Assembly: GCA_000149265.1 (NCBI GenBank)
Contig: CH003387.1
Coordinates: 186,154-250,153, forward strand
DNA: 64,000 nucleotides
Reading direction: 5' to 3'
Source of the DNA: Ciona savignyi
Lineage: Eukaryota; Chordata; Ascidiacea; Phlebobranchia; Cionidae
The position numbers and the translations under genes were made by a program. Below are positions 10,067 through 20,558 of this stretch, piece by piece (position 1 is the first letter of the stretch; every line of letters starts with the position of its first letter). The notes under the pieces were generated by a model. That model worked only from the letters and a program-made list of their open reading frames with translations. It was not told where the DNA came from and did no database searches.

Positions 10067-12589
10067 GGCTAGACCAGTGTTTCCCAACCCGAGTCCGCGG
10101 TCTCAATTGAGTCCGTGGAAGGTTTCAATGAGTCCGCAAGCACATCAACAATTTGCAAAATTTTTATTTGTTTTTGATCGTTATAAACAGCAGTGATATG
10201 TTTTTATCAACTAGGCATTGTAACTGAAGGTAATTTTAAGTTTGGAACCAACTGATTTTAAGTAACTAAATAGAAGTTTATTATTCATAGCACACGCTTT
10301 GGTTGTTCCGTAATACCGTAGTGGCTGAGTAACCTATTTCATATAGTCCTTAGGAGTAACAACTTTCGTCTTTTATTGCGTGATATTAAGCTGTAATGCC
10401 GTGTGTTACTTTTATTATCTTTTAACTCTAACATTCATGTAGTCGTTGGGAGTAACAACTTTCATCTTTTATTGCGTAATAACATAACTACAATGCCTCT
10501 TGTGCTCACTTTTATTATATCTTAAGGCTGATGTAGTCACAACTACGAAAAATGATATTATAACTGCAGTAAGTTGATTTTTAATGGCAAAACGAAAGCA
10601 AGTTTTTTCATACAACCCAAACTTTTTAAAACTTGGATTTACATCAGTTGAGGTAAATGGGCGAAGTCAGACCACAATGTAGTGTTGTGCTTGGTAAGTT
10701 TTAGCTCACAGCTCTTTAAAAGAAACTAAACTTCAACGACATCTTGAGTCGAATCATAAAAAATATCTAGACAAAGATCATGAATTCTTTAAGAGTATAA
10801 AGAACTGCATGTCAGGAGAAGTCGCATTGATCGTTCAAGTATTTGGGGAGGAGTAGCCTACTCTCATAGAGATGCAGTGCGGGCTTCCTTTTCTGTTGCA
10901 TGGAAAATTGCTAGGGCAAAAGCTCCTCATACAACAGGAGAAAGGTTGGTTAAGCCAGCTGCCATTGAAATGGCCAGAATAATGTGCGGCGATGCTGTTG
11001 CTAATAAACTGGCAATGGTTCCGTTATCAGACAACACCATCAAAAGACGAATAAAAGAACTTTCTGTCGATATTCTGCAAGAGACTATTGCTGCTGTAAA
11101 GCGAAGTAAAAATTTTAGTTTGCAGTTAGATGAGACAACAGATATTGGAAACGATGCGCAGCTTATGGTGTTTGTGCGATACCGTGCTGCTGGTGACTAC
11201 GTCGAACAATTTCTCTTTTGCCGTCAGCTTTCCAAAAATACCACTGGGGAAGAAATATTTAAAAAAGTGGATTCTTTTTTTCAAGAGCATCAGCTTTCGT
11301 GGACCGACTGTGTGTCTGTTTGTGCTGATGGTGCTCCATCTATGATGGGAATTAAAAAAGGCTTTATGAGTTTTGTGAAAAAGGAAAACAGTAACATTTT
11401 AGTTGTTCATTGTTACCTTCACAGAGAAAATCTGGCAGCAAAAAAGATTCAAGAAAACCTGGCCTTAGTGTTCAAGGAGGTTGTAGCTGTTGTCAATTAT
11501 ATAAAATCCCGGCCCTTGTGCACTCGTTTATTTCGAGTGTTTTGTGATGAAATGGGAGCTGAACACTGTGGACTTCTGTATCATTCGAACATTCGTTGGC
11601 TATCACGAGGAAAAGTGCTGGAGAGGGTAGCTAGCCTACGCAGTGAAGTCGGTACATTTTTAAAAGAACAAAAGCATGAACTTTCACAGCGATTCAGCAA
11701 CAATGTGTGGATTGCAAAGTTGTTATTCTTAGCTGATTTTTTTAGCCATTTAAATCAACTGAACACCTCTATGCAGGGAAAAGACAAAATATTTTTGGAT
11801 GTGGCAGAAGATATTATCGCATTTAAAGCTAGAATGGAGATATGGATGCATCGAATGAAACATGGAAAGATAGCTGCGTTTCCGACATTAAATGCATTTG
11901 TAGAAGAAGAAGAAGTCAATTTTAATAACATTCGTCAGATATTTCTTGAACATCTTTCTTCGTTTCTTTCTGAGTTGGATAGATATATTCCTTCTCATGA
12001 TTACAGTACAACGTTTAACTGGGTACGATGTCCTTTTGAGGTATCAGCACTCCAGGTTCACCCAGAAACAGACTGCATTGCTGAACAGCTTGTTGAGCTG
12101 CAAAGTCGACAGCTGTGGAGAAACAAATTCAAAAATGTTTCTCTGACTAAATTTTGGGCAGAAGTTCAAACAAAGGAACCAAATTTATCTGATCTTTGTT
12201 GGCAGGCAACAAAAGCGCTTCTACCTTTTCCAACTACGTATCTTTGCGAAGCGGGATTTTCAGCCCTAGCTATGATAAAAACTAAGTATCGCAACCAACT
12301 TCAACCAGAACATGACATTAGGTGTGCGTTGACGACGATAGAGCCAAATTTCGACAAGCTAGTGATGGAAGTTCAGGGACAAGGTTCCCATTGAAATTTG
12401 TAAATGTGATAAATAAACAGATTTTGTTAAAGTTTTGTAGTGTCCTGTATGGTATCGTATGCACATAGTCCAGTTACGCTACACTTTTCACTTACGCTTA
12501 TGGAAAATTGTTGCACTGAGTCCGCAAAGACTTTCGCTGGTAAGAAAATAGTCCGCGACCAAAAAAGGTTGGGAACCGCTGGGCTAGAC
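10067..12589 (+). mobile_element. Full-length Buster-type hAT transposon with TSD
   Basis: Element 10075-12581 (2507 bp) begins CAGTGTTTCCCAACCC and ends AAGGTTGGGAACCGCTG. Perfect 8-bp duplication GGCTAGAC at 10067-10074 and 12582-12589; the central TA matches the NNNTANNN target preference of the Buster group of hATs. It carries one transposase gene and is inserted in the left terminal repeat of the 9526-14048 element, so it is the younger of the two. Confidence 0.93.
10585..12394 (+). CDS. hAT transposase, Buster/ZBED5-like, N-terminus broken
   Basis: The core is open from 10877 to 12394 (505 residues). Blocks seen: PHTTGERLVKPAAIEMARIM; LQLDETTDIG (first catalytic Asp, about residue 85); CADGAPSMMG (second Asp, about 151); NIRWLSRGKVL; and C-terminal FPTTYLCEAGFSALAMIKTK (the Glu-containing hAT block). 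These match ZBED5/SCAND3-like Buster transposases. The codon at 10877 is GTG, not a true start. Upstream, an ATG at 10585 opens a short frame and a BED-finger half (KLQRHLESNH) lies in another frame, ending in TAG about 10855, so the N-terminal DNA-binding part has frameshifts. The protein cuts and pastes its element; this copy is probably recently inactivated. Confidence 0.88.
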
Positions 12590-12904
12590 TATGCGGTGGG
12601 AAAACCCTATTTCTTTCATGGTTTACCTTGGCTGTTTGTATAATGTTTTGCCGTGGTGCATTTAATGTCTGCTGTTATTGAAACTGAGATTAGCCTACTG
12701 GTTGAGAATACCACTTATTGCATAAACCAGTTAATGCACAGTAGCCGATGTGTAGTCCGACAATAAGTACACAGCAAGCACTTAGATACGTAAGTGAAGA
12801 ATATATATAATAAACCTCTACTTCACTACCCAAATAAGTTCATAAGAATATACCACTTTTCCAATTTAATTATTTTTATTAGATATTGTAAAGTGCCTAA
12901 AGTT

Positions 12905-13261
12905 AAGCCACTGAGAACAAAGGAAGAGTGATTGGAGCATATTGTTTTGCTCCGGGATGTAAATTCCTATTACAGCACACGAAATTCCAATCCACCTGCG
13001 CTCTTTCATCGATTTCCTCACAACGACAAAAAACGGATAAAGCAATGGATACAACAATGCAAGCGTTTTAAACTACCTGGAAAAAGAACCGCAGTGTGTA
13101 GTGCACATATTTGTGACAAGGATTATCATAGTAAAAGTGTATTTGACTCCAATGGAGTGGCCAAGATGATGAAAACAAACCGCTTGGTGAAAAATGCAGT
13201 TCCAACACTTTTTAATTTTTCTGAATATGACGTTTTCCTTGGTTCAAACGCATATGACTGA
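12905..13261 (+). pseudogene. THAP zinc-finger domain fragment
   Basis: Begins in one frame with GAYCFAPGCK, the first Cys pair of a THAP C2CH finger, then continues one frame over with FHRFPHNDKKRIKQWI, TAVCSAHICDKDYH (Cys-x2-His) and a terminal AVPTLF motif. A one-base frame change near 12960 separates the halves. THAP domains are DNA-binding modules of P, Kolobok and some Harbinger-like transposases. It sits inside the TTAA element, so it is probably that element's DNA-binding protein. A poly-A signal AATAAA follows at about 13290. Confidence 0.8.
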
Positions 13262-14052
13262 ATTTGTGTTGTTTTTTTTTATTGTGTACAATAAAACTTC
13301 TTTCATCCATGCCAGAATGCGGAATACTGTCATTCATTTTAGTGTTACAACATTAACTTAAATTTACTCTAGAAATGAAGAAAACAAAAGAAATTTGTTA
13401 AAACTTTTATGCATATGTATACCAAATCTCTCACACTCTCAGTTTGTAGCCTAGGGGTTAATAATAACATTGTTAGTCTACGTTGCAGATTATGGCTATA
13501 TATTGAAAGGCAACGATCATGAAAAAAATAGGCTGTTCCCAACGCATAGTCTGATCTTTGATTGATGGCTGGTTTATTTCTATAAATTGCTGGCAGTCAC
13601 AGTTTACTGCCAAAGACTTATTATTCTAAAGTCATTTAAATACGAGACCTGTATACCTACCTCAGCATTCAGCTTAGGTCCAGGACCGTGCAGGCCTTAA
13701 TGACCGCGCTTAAAGTAAGCTGTCACCATGTACATTGGTTCAGTAAGGCTATATGACAAGTGGTATGCTAAGTCTTCATAAAAAACGAAAAAATACAACG
13801 CTCCTGCTGGCGCTTCTGTCACTAATTCACCTCTAAACTGGCACATGATTGTGTACAATGCATATAGGCACGAAATCTCAACAACGTCAATGACGTAATA
13901 CGGGAAATCCCCTAACATAAAATAAAATGCATATTTGATCATAACTCTTTACAAAATAATATTTATTGGAAGATACTGATTTGATTTTTGAAATCAGCGT
14001 CATTTTTCCATTTATTAAGATATTCTTAAAATCGACTTCAGTTCCCCTTTAA

Positions 14053-15140
14053 AATACAGTTTATCAACCGGGACAACTATAACCACGAATTTTCCAAGTC
14101 TTATAATCTTATAACTGTGTTATTTAAAAATGTTTTTTTATTCACCCGTTAAAGTCTGATCAATTATCGATATTGGTAAAATAATAGTTGAATGAAGCTA
14201 ACCATACCAGAATTTGGACATCTTTGATGAATAAGTTCCGTCACATTGGACTCCAAGCTTTCATCTCCTTCCTAGTTGTACTTATCTCTGGTTTTAAAAG
14301 TATTTTTGTAGTATGTATTGAACAGTGCGTTTTGCTCACTTGGAGCTTCTTTGATATCTCTCAGTAATAGTTAATCCGGCACCTTTAGGACATTTTAGCA
14401 TTATGAGGTACATTTACTGTCGTCGATATTCTGCAAGAGATTGCTGCTGTAAAGCGAAGTGATGAGACCAGTGGCGCCGAGTGTGGGTGTTCAGAGTGTG
14501 ACATCACTCTAGAATTTTCGCTTTGTGTAAACACACTCTAGAAAATGCGTTAAACTGTGTTCTTTTAAACTAAAAATAAGGTCCATGTATAAAAAAACAA
14601 TACTGAGGTAAACTTAAGTACATTCCGTCAGCCTAGTTCAGTATCCAAGAAACGATACGTTATGCATAATGCAACTGCGTTAAACGCTCCAGAATCTAGG
14701 GGAGAGTACCAAAAGACGGGAAAATGTGGAAGTAAGGTGCTGATTTTTTTTGTTTCGTGAATCAGTACTTCATGTAATATTAAAAATACAATACTGATGT
14801 GATTGTTTATTACACAATGCAATAAAAGCACGTTTTGTTTCGTTTTAACCAACATTTCAAATACTAAAACGATCTGTATTAATTAAAAGTCACGACAGCA
14901 AGTTATTAAGCGAATGTTGTTTGTTAAGCTCAAATAAATTGTTAAAGAAAGCTAAAATATGTTTCCGAAGAGGGCCAAAAAAATACGAAATTGCAGCCAA
15001 GTATTAGCGCATTTTTAAGGTCCAATACCAGCGTAGTTAGTTCTGACACGAGCGAAAGTACCCGAGACAGTTGAAAATTCATCGGAGTTGGATACGCCAT
15101 GTTCTTCCACTGCACTACACTTGCCAATAGTTCTTCTGCG
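14053..15140. other. Interval with a small hAT fragment and no gene
   Basis: Apart from the short hAT match at 14415-14470, no gene or repeat is supported. Short frames such as 14628-14855 have no recognisable domain. Confidence 0.4.
14415..14470 (+). mobile_element. Short scrap of the Buster hAT transposase gene
   Basis: GTCGATATTCTGCAAGAGA, TTGCTGCTGTAAAGCGAAGT and GATGAGAC occur in the same order as at 11066-11136 of the intact element, with two internal deletions. Confidence 0.65.
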
Positions 15141-15151
15141 TTGCAAAAATC

Positions 15152-17030
15152 ATGGAAACTAGAATACCCGTGGATTCTCTCTATGATCATGATCTTGACG
15201 TTATCATTTACAATGTTTGTAATTGGGCGGTAACAACAAACGCGGTCGTCCCTTCAACTGTCAACCTAATCAAAAACAGATACCCGGTATGGATAAATGG
15301 CTTCTCCGACTGGATGCACGAAAAGCAAGCTCTTTAAAGGCATGATAAAAGTCAATTCACTAACCAAATTGCATGCATTCTAAATAAAAATTCAGCTTCT
15401 ATTTTAAAGCGGAACCGACAGTCGTTGGAAGCTATATTTTCTGCTGTTGTTTTCCTTGGTCGCCAAGGATTGGCATTTTGTGGTCATAAAGACGACGATT
15501 TAAATTTTTGGGCAAATTTAACGACGATGTCAGATCCTAGATGGAAAAATCTTCAAAGCAAAAATGGGTAAGCCACGATATACAAAATGAAATAATCGAG
15601 TTGTAAAGTAAAATCAGGACGGCCAAGTACTTCAGTATTATCGTTGACGAAACAGCTGACATCAGTAATAGCGAACAAGTTTGCTTGTGCGTACGTTATG
15701 TGGATGAGCAGTTCAATATACACGAATCATTCCTCGGCTTTTATGAAACGGAGACAACTGAGGCAGAAACGCTATTTGCCCTAATTAAATCTACCCTTTG
15801 AAAACTAAATTTGGACTTAAACCAATCGCAAGGACAGGCGTATAACGGCGCTGCAAACATGAGTGGCCATATAACTAACTGGTGTACAAGCAAGATTTAG
15901 GGAACACCATCCAAAAATACGTGCACTGTAGTGGCCACCAGATTAATCTGGTGGTACAAGACGCCTTTAAAGCTACAGCAGAGGGGTTGGATACATTGGA
16001 GGTGCTTTCTGCCACTGTAAAGTTTATTCAATCTTTGCCGAAGCGCATGGCTAATTAATTACAAGTCATTTATTTAAATTAACTGATGCATCGTCCCCTG
16101 GACCAGTGCTTCCCAAACTAGGGGTCGCGACCCCGACGGGGGTCGCAAGAAAAAAATTTGGGGTCGCAAAAGCTTCCTGTTTTTCATACAAATTGCTTAT
16201 AATACCCTACTTTATGCTTCGTAGCCTATTTATTAAAAAACTTTCTCTGAATTGAAACGGCATTATTGGCGTTTTTGACTACAGTATAAAGATACATTAC
16301 ACTGTTAAATTCCGTCTGTAGTACTGTGACGAACTACCATTGTTACAGCATAATGTACATTATGTATACATTGAGCCACGGTTTGACTTACTGTGCAAAA
16401 ACATGCAGAACCATGCAGCTCATTAAATAACAAACTCAGTTTTCGATCTTTGTAAATACTGTTGTTTGTCTGCTTTTTTACCGTACTCTTACATTCTTAC
16501 AACTTAAAATAAGTTAAAAAGACAAAAAGGGGTCGTAAATTTTTTTGATAATGAGAAAAGGGTCGCTCGTAAAAAAGTTTGGGAAGCCCTGCCCTGGACC
16601 ATCCCTGAAGCCATTGTGTCCTACACGCTGGGTGTTGCGATATCCTGCAATTGAATCTTTTTTGGCCAATTATGAGAACATTTTAAAATGGCTGTTTCAA
16701 ATTTCCACAAGCTCGGAAATGGACAATCAAACAAAATCACTGGCCCGTTCGCATTTAACATCACTGAAAAAGTTTTTACCACATATTTCATGCTTATAGT
16801 ACTCCACAAAATGCTAATGATTGTTCACCCAATGCACGTTGAGGTACAAAAGGAAAACCTGACCATTAATCAGTTCACAACCTTACTTGAAAATACAACC
16901 ATTTTTCTCTCCGGGTTTAATACTCCAGCCGTGGCGGAATCGTATTTTAATAAATGCCAATCTTCAGCGTTTTTTGTGGTTAGCCAAAAAAAGCAAAATT
17001 GTGCACTAAGTGCGAGTTGCTGGCCTTAGG
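15152..17030 (+). pseudogene. hAT transposase relic, ZMYM1-like
   Basis: Frames give, in order, YPVWINGFSDW, then KRNRQSLEAIFSAVVFLGRQ and GLAFCG, then FSIIVDETADISNSEQVCLC (first catalytic Asp), GQAYNGAANMSG (second), and after an interruption LCPTRWVLRYPAIESF and a C-terminal part to 17030. The order matches zinc-finger MYM-type 1-like hAT proteins (DUF4371 type). At least three frame breaks and stops (TGA near 15799, TAG near 15898) and a 488-bp hAT insertion at 16104-16591 inactivate it. No terminal repeats were identified. Confidence 0.8.
16096..16599 (+). mobile_element. Small non-autonomous hAT with 8-bp TSD
   Basis: Element 16104-16591 (488 bp) starts CAGTGCTTCCCAAACTAG and ends GTTTGGGAAGCCCTG. 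Perfect 8-bp duplication CCCTGGAC at 16096-16103 and 16592-16599. It interrupts the ZMYM1-like relic exactly; removing it and one duplication rejoins the coding sequence before PTRW. Confidence 0.93.
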
Positions 17031-17181
17031 CCGATCCCCTCGTGCAATGTGGAAATTAATCCACTGGGGGAGGTTTCCCTAGGATGTGGTTGCTGCAACA
17101 GACACCTTTCGCAGGCATCCCTCCACAGCATGCAAGCCACGTAAGGAGGGGGCTGGGTATCCCTAGGATGTGGGTGCTAGA

Positions 17182-17325
17182 CAGGGCCGGTTTTAGGCCG
17201 ATTTGACCGATTAGATCAACGCACCTTGAAGGGGCCCTGCGCTAGCGGTGGTCTTTCTGTATTACGAGGTTTAAAATACTACTGAAACGTAAAATAAAAA
17301 GCGTCACCGGGCGACCAAACTGCAT
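17182..17325 (+). mobile_element. Left end of the CAGGGCCGG hAT family
   Basis: Matches the first about 140 bp of the complete element at 54436-54889 (CAGGGCCGGTTTTAGGCCGA through GAAACGTAAAATAAAAAG) with a small internal deletion. The right end is absent. Confidence 0.7.
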
Positions 17326-17559
17326 AAGCTTTAGAACCAAGAAAGTCAGTCCTTCGTAGAGAAGAATTGTGGAAATTATTGGAAAAGATAAATTTTTCAA
17401 CGAATAAACTAGGGGGCATAGCAGAATTACGAGGTAACCTGCTGGATGCTACTTGTACAAAACGGCAATTTGCACTAGAACTCTACGAGAGAAGCTGTTA
17501 GAAGAAAATAGCACATACGCTGTACATATTTTTACGAACCGGACAGAATATCAATTGTT

Positions 17560-17957
17560 ATTGGATGGACGCCGATAATACTACCCAATAAAACAATTGC
17601 AGAATATTTGAAGGAACAGCATGGAAAAGTGTTAAAGGTGCTCTAACGCGGTTAGACAAACAAGGTATGCAGACTGGCCAAAGAATAGCCATTATGAACA
17701 AGGACGACCTGGACAAGAACCCAATTCCTAGTTACATTGTGGTGAGCTACAAAGGACAAAGCCCAACCTGTAAACATTGCAAGGAAGCGGGGCACAAGTT
17801 TGCGAGCTGCCCCAAGCGAAACGCAGCAACAGAATTTCCTGCGCTTCCAATCGCCGGCGCCCACACACCACAGAACACGAAACTGTTTAAGGAAAAGCGC
17901 AATCATGATAGTATAGAAAAGCAAAAATACCTGAGGCACAAAAGCCAACAGATGTAA
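17560..17957 (+). pseudogene. Retrotransposon gag-like CCHC zinc-knuckle fragment
   Basis: The frame from 17667 encodes NPIPSYIVVSYKGQSPTC followed by CKHCKEAGHKFASC, a C-x2-C-x4-H-x4-C knuckle. The context preceding the knuckle resembles ORF1/gag proteins of non-LTR elements and ZCCHC3-like domains. Upstream sequence (17560-17650) reads in related frames but is broken. Nucleic-acid-binding retroelement protein; no reverse transcriptase is nearby. Confidence 0.65.
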
Positions 17958-18217
17958 CACACACAACACAACGAACCAAAAACCAAACAAATGAAAAAAG
18001 AATCAGAAATGGAAATTGCACCGGATTCTCTAACGAAGAAAAACTAATATTTAAAAACACATGGCCCAAGTCAATTTAACTATGGAAAATACTGCAACCA
18101 GTTATTTCAAAAACTCCCAAAATTCTTTCAAAGGCTCAAAAATCTTACACGAGGTATAAATATTGCGCAACAATGATAACAATAAGCATTGTTAATACTT
18201 TTTTTTTTGACGACACA

Positions 18218-18318
18218 AGTTTCGAACCCCAGATGGGGACGTAACTTGTGCCGCTTTTATATATATAAGTTGGTATATGTATCGGTCGCGTTAGCCATTC
18301 GGTCACACTACCGTACAG
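18218..18318 (-). repeat. SINE type B
   Basis: Minus strand: GTGTGACCGAATGGCTAACG (A-box region), a spacer with ATACATATACCAACTTATAT, and a B box GGGGTTCGAAACT. Inter-box distance is about 70 bp. Confidence 0.65.
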
Positions 18319-18806
18319 CATTGTTAATACTTACGTCTAATAGACTTATTTATGATATTACTCCCCAGTGTATACGTGATTTCAATGTAACACAAACCAT
18401 ACAAACATTTCTTAATATTGTAAAAACCCATGAATACAAGCAGCCTACTAACAACGTATTTTATGTTTTTTTTATCATAGCCTGACTAAGTTTCGAACCC
18501 GTGATCACTGTGGTCTGTTCCAGCTAGGCTGCTCGTCACTTTAACTCAGTGGTTCTTAAACTTTTTCAGTCGCGCCCCCTTTGAGATTTGTGATTCATGC
18601 TCACGCCTCACCTACTCAAAAATTAAATTTACGAAAAATAGAGCAATAATTTATTTGCCATTACCCTGCTTAGTGTAAAGGATGCAAGGGTTCGCGAACC
18701 GTTTTGTAAAGTTCGCGAATTACAAAATTTAACAAAATCGCGAAAATATAAATTACCGTTACTGATTTTGCGCACGTTTAAAAATAAATCATCAACACAA
18801 TATAAT

Positions 18807-20277
18807 ACTAGAGAGTGTCAATCATCGTGGTTTAACCACCACTATTTGTAAAACACATGTTGTATGCCATATATTCATGCTACAGGGTCCCTAACCACAA
18901 TTTGTATTTTATACACCGAGTATGTACTTTGTTTCTGCAAGCATAAACGCATGGGTCCCATAGTTATCAGACCAAACTTCTTTTCCATGTGTAGTTGAGA
19001 AAAGAATAAACGTCTTAAATATACGAACATTCAACCACAACTGTTTTAAATTAAAGCTTTTTTTTCAAGCGTAGTGGTAAAATAGAGCTAAAATTTTTAA
19101 AAATACCCCCGATTTTATGGTTTTGGGGAATTACCCCTGGGTTTAGTAGATAATTTTCGGTTTTACATATGTGGGTCATGTGATGTAACAATTCTTAAAG
19201 TTTTATTCCGATTTGTCGACTCCTTGTTGGATATGTCAGTGCGATATGACATGTCTGTCACAGTCATAATTCAAGATCACATTTTCGTTTTTAAGGGAAT
19301 TACCCTAAGTAAATGTTTTCTTTCTTTTAATAAATTGACTTAGAGTGTTTAATGGTCTAACATTTCACCAAATCTGATCAAAATTAGAGCAGCCGTTCAA
19401 GCGCTATGCCCCAAAAAGATAATTTATTAGAAAAACGTTTTGGTTTTTACCGTCTCAGGGAAATTCCCCTGAATTTATTACCCAAAAGTATAGTTTCTGC
19501 ATATTTAGACCATGTTCTCTTACAAATGTCAAATTTTTATTGCGATTCCATTACTCTTTTTGGTAGATGTCGGGGAGCCATGCCATGCCTATGTTGCTAT
19601 CATGATTTAAGGAAAAAATCTTATTTTTAGTGTATTTCATTAGGTAATCGTTTTATTTGTTTTAAGTGTTAAATCAGTGACTAATGCACTTACATTCCAC
19701 CAAATCTGATTAAAATTGGAGAATCTGTTTACGCGCTATCCCGTAAATAGCTATTTTTTAAGAAAAAAATACCGTTTTGGTTTTTAAGGTCTCAGGGGAA
19801 TTTCCCTAAATTTATCACCCCCAATTTTGATTTCTGCACATCTAGACCATGTTGTCTAACAAATGAAAAATTTTATTTGCGATTCCATTACTCCTTTTGG
19901 TAAATGTCGAGGTAAAATGGCATGCTTGTCATAATCCTGATTTGAGAACAAAAACCTATTTTTGGGGGCATTTTCCTAAATATTTTTTATATTTTTTTTA
20001 GGTGTTATATAAGTGACCAATTACTTACATTTCACCAAATCTGATTAGAATTGAAGCAGCCGTTCAAGCGCTATGCCCAAAATAGCTAAAAATTTTGAAA
20101 AAAATACTGTTTTGGTTTTTTACCTCCCAGGGGAATTCCCCTAATTATATTACCCAAAATTTTGGTTTCTGCTCATCTAGACCATGGAATCTAACAAATG
20201 ACAAAGTTTCATTGCGATTCCATTATCCCTTCTGGTAAATGTCGGAGCCACAAGCCATGCCTGTCAAGCGTTTGACG

Positions 20278-20310
<33 letters not shown>
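18807..20310 (+). mobile_element. Tandem-repeat element, copy A
   Basis: Begins ACTAGAGAGTGTCAA, with a roughly 250-bp leader (TGCTACAGGGTCCCTAACCA, AAACGCATGGGTCCCATAGT), then about four units of roughly 335 bp, each carrying a GTTTTGGTTTTT, GGGGAATTCCCC and TGTCGG..CATGCC block. Landmarks at 19437, 19774 and 20109 give periods of 337 and 335. Ends in a 33-nt A run (20278-20310); the terminal hairpin of the other copies is missing. Confidence 0.8.
20278..20310 (+). repeat. Poly-A tract, 33 nt
   Basis: Uninterrupted run of A closing copy A of the tandem-repeat element; likely slippage growth of the shorter A-rich stretch seen in the other copies. Confidence 0.9.
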
Positions 20311-20311
<1 letters not shown>

Positions 20312-20558
20312 AATATTACTATTACATTTATTTACCTTGCTTTTACTTTGCATTTCTATCATAACGCAACAATAGCCATTATGCGTTATTATACCACGAT
20401 TCCTTTATTTATGATTGGCGGAGATGCGACACACCTCTTTATAAAAAGGTTATATGGTGTTTTTAACTGTTTTAACAAGATTACTCGTTTCAAAGGCTTT
20501 CGTTTCGTCGATATTCGTTCTATCCTACACGCATTAACTCACGACACGTTTATTGATA

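Larger units (their letters stand above)
9522..14052 (+). mobile_element. Long-TIR TTAA transposon (Kolobok-like candidate)
   Basis: Element 9526-14048 is flanked on both sides by TTAA (9522-9525 and 14049-14052). Termini are AGGGGAACTGAAGTCG and its reverse complement. The inverted repeats run about 540 bp (9526-10074, continuing past the nested hAT to about 12640, paired with about 13500-14048). A THAP-domain fragment lies between them. TTAA target, AGGG terminus and THAP fit the Kolobok superfamily; piggyBac also uses TTAA but its ends usually begin CCY. No catalytic domain is seen between the repeats, so the copy is non-autonomous or deleted. Confidence 0.7.

Noticed and set aside
13697-13942. 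81-codon minus-strand frame with hydrophobic stretch
   Set aside because: Lies wholly in the right terminal repeat of the 9526-14048 element; the left repeat carries a broken version. No domain.
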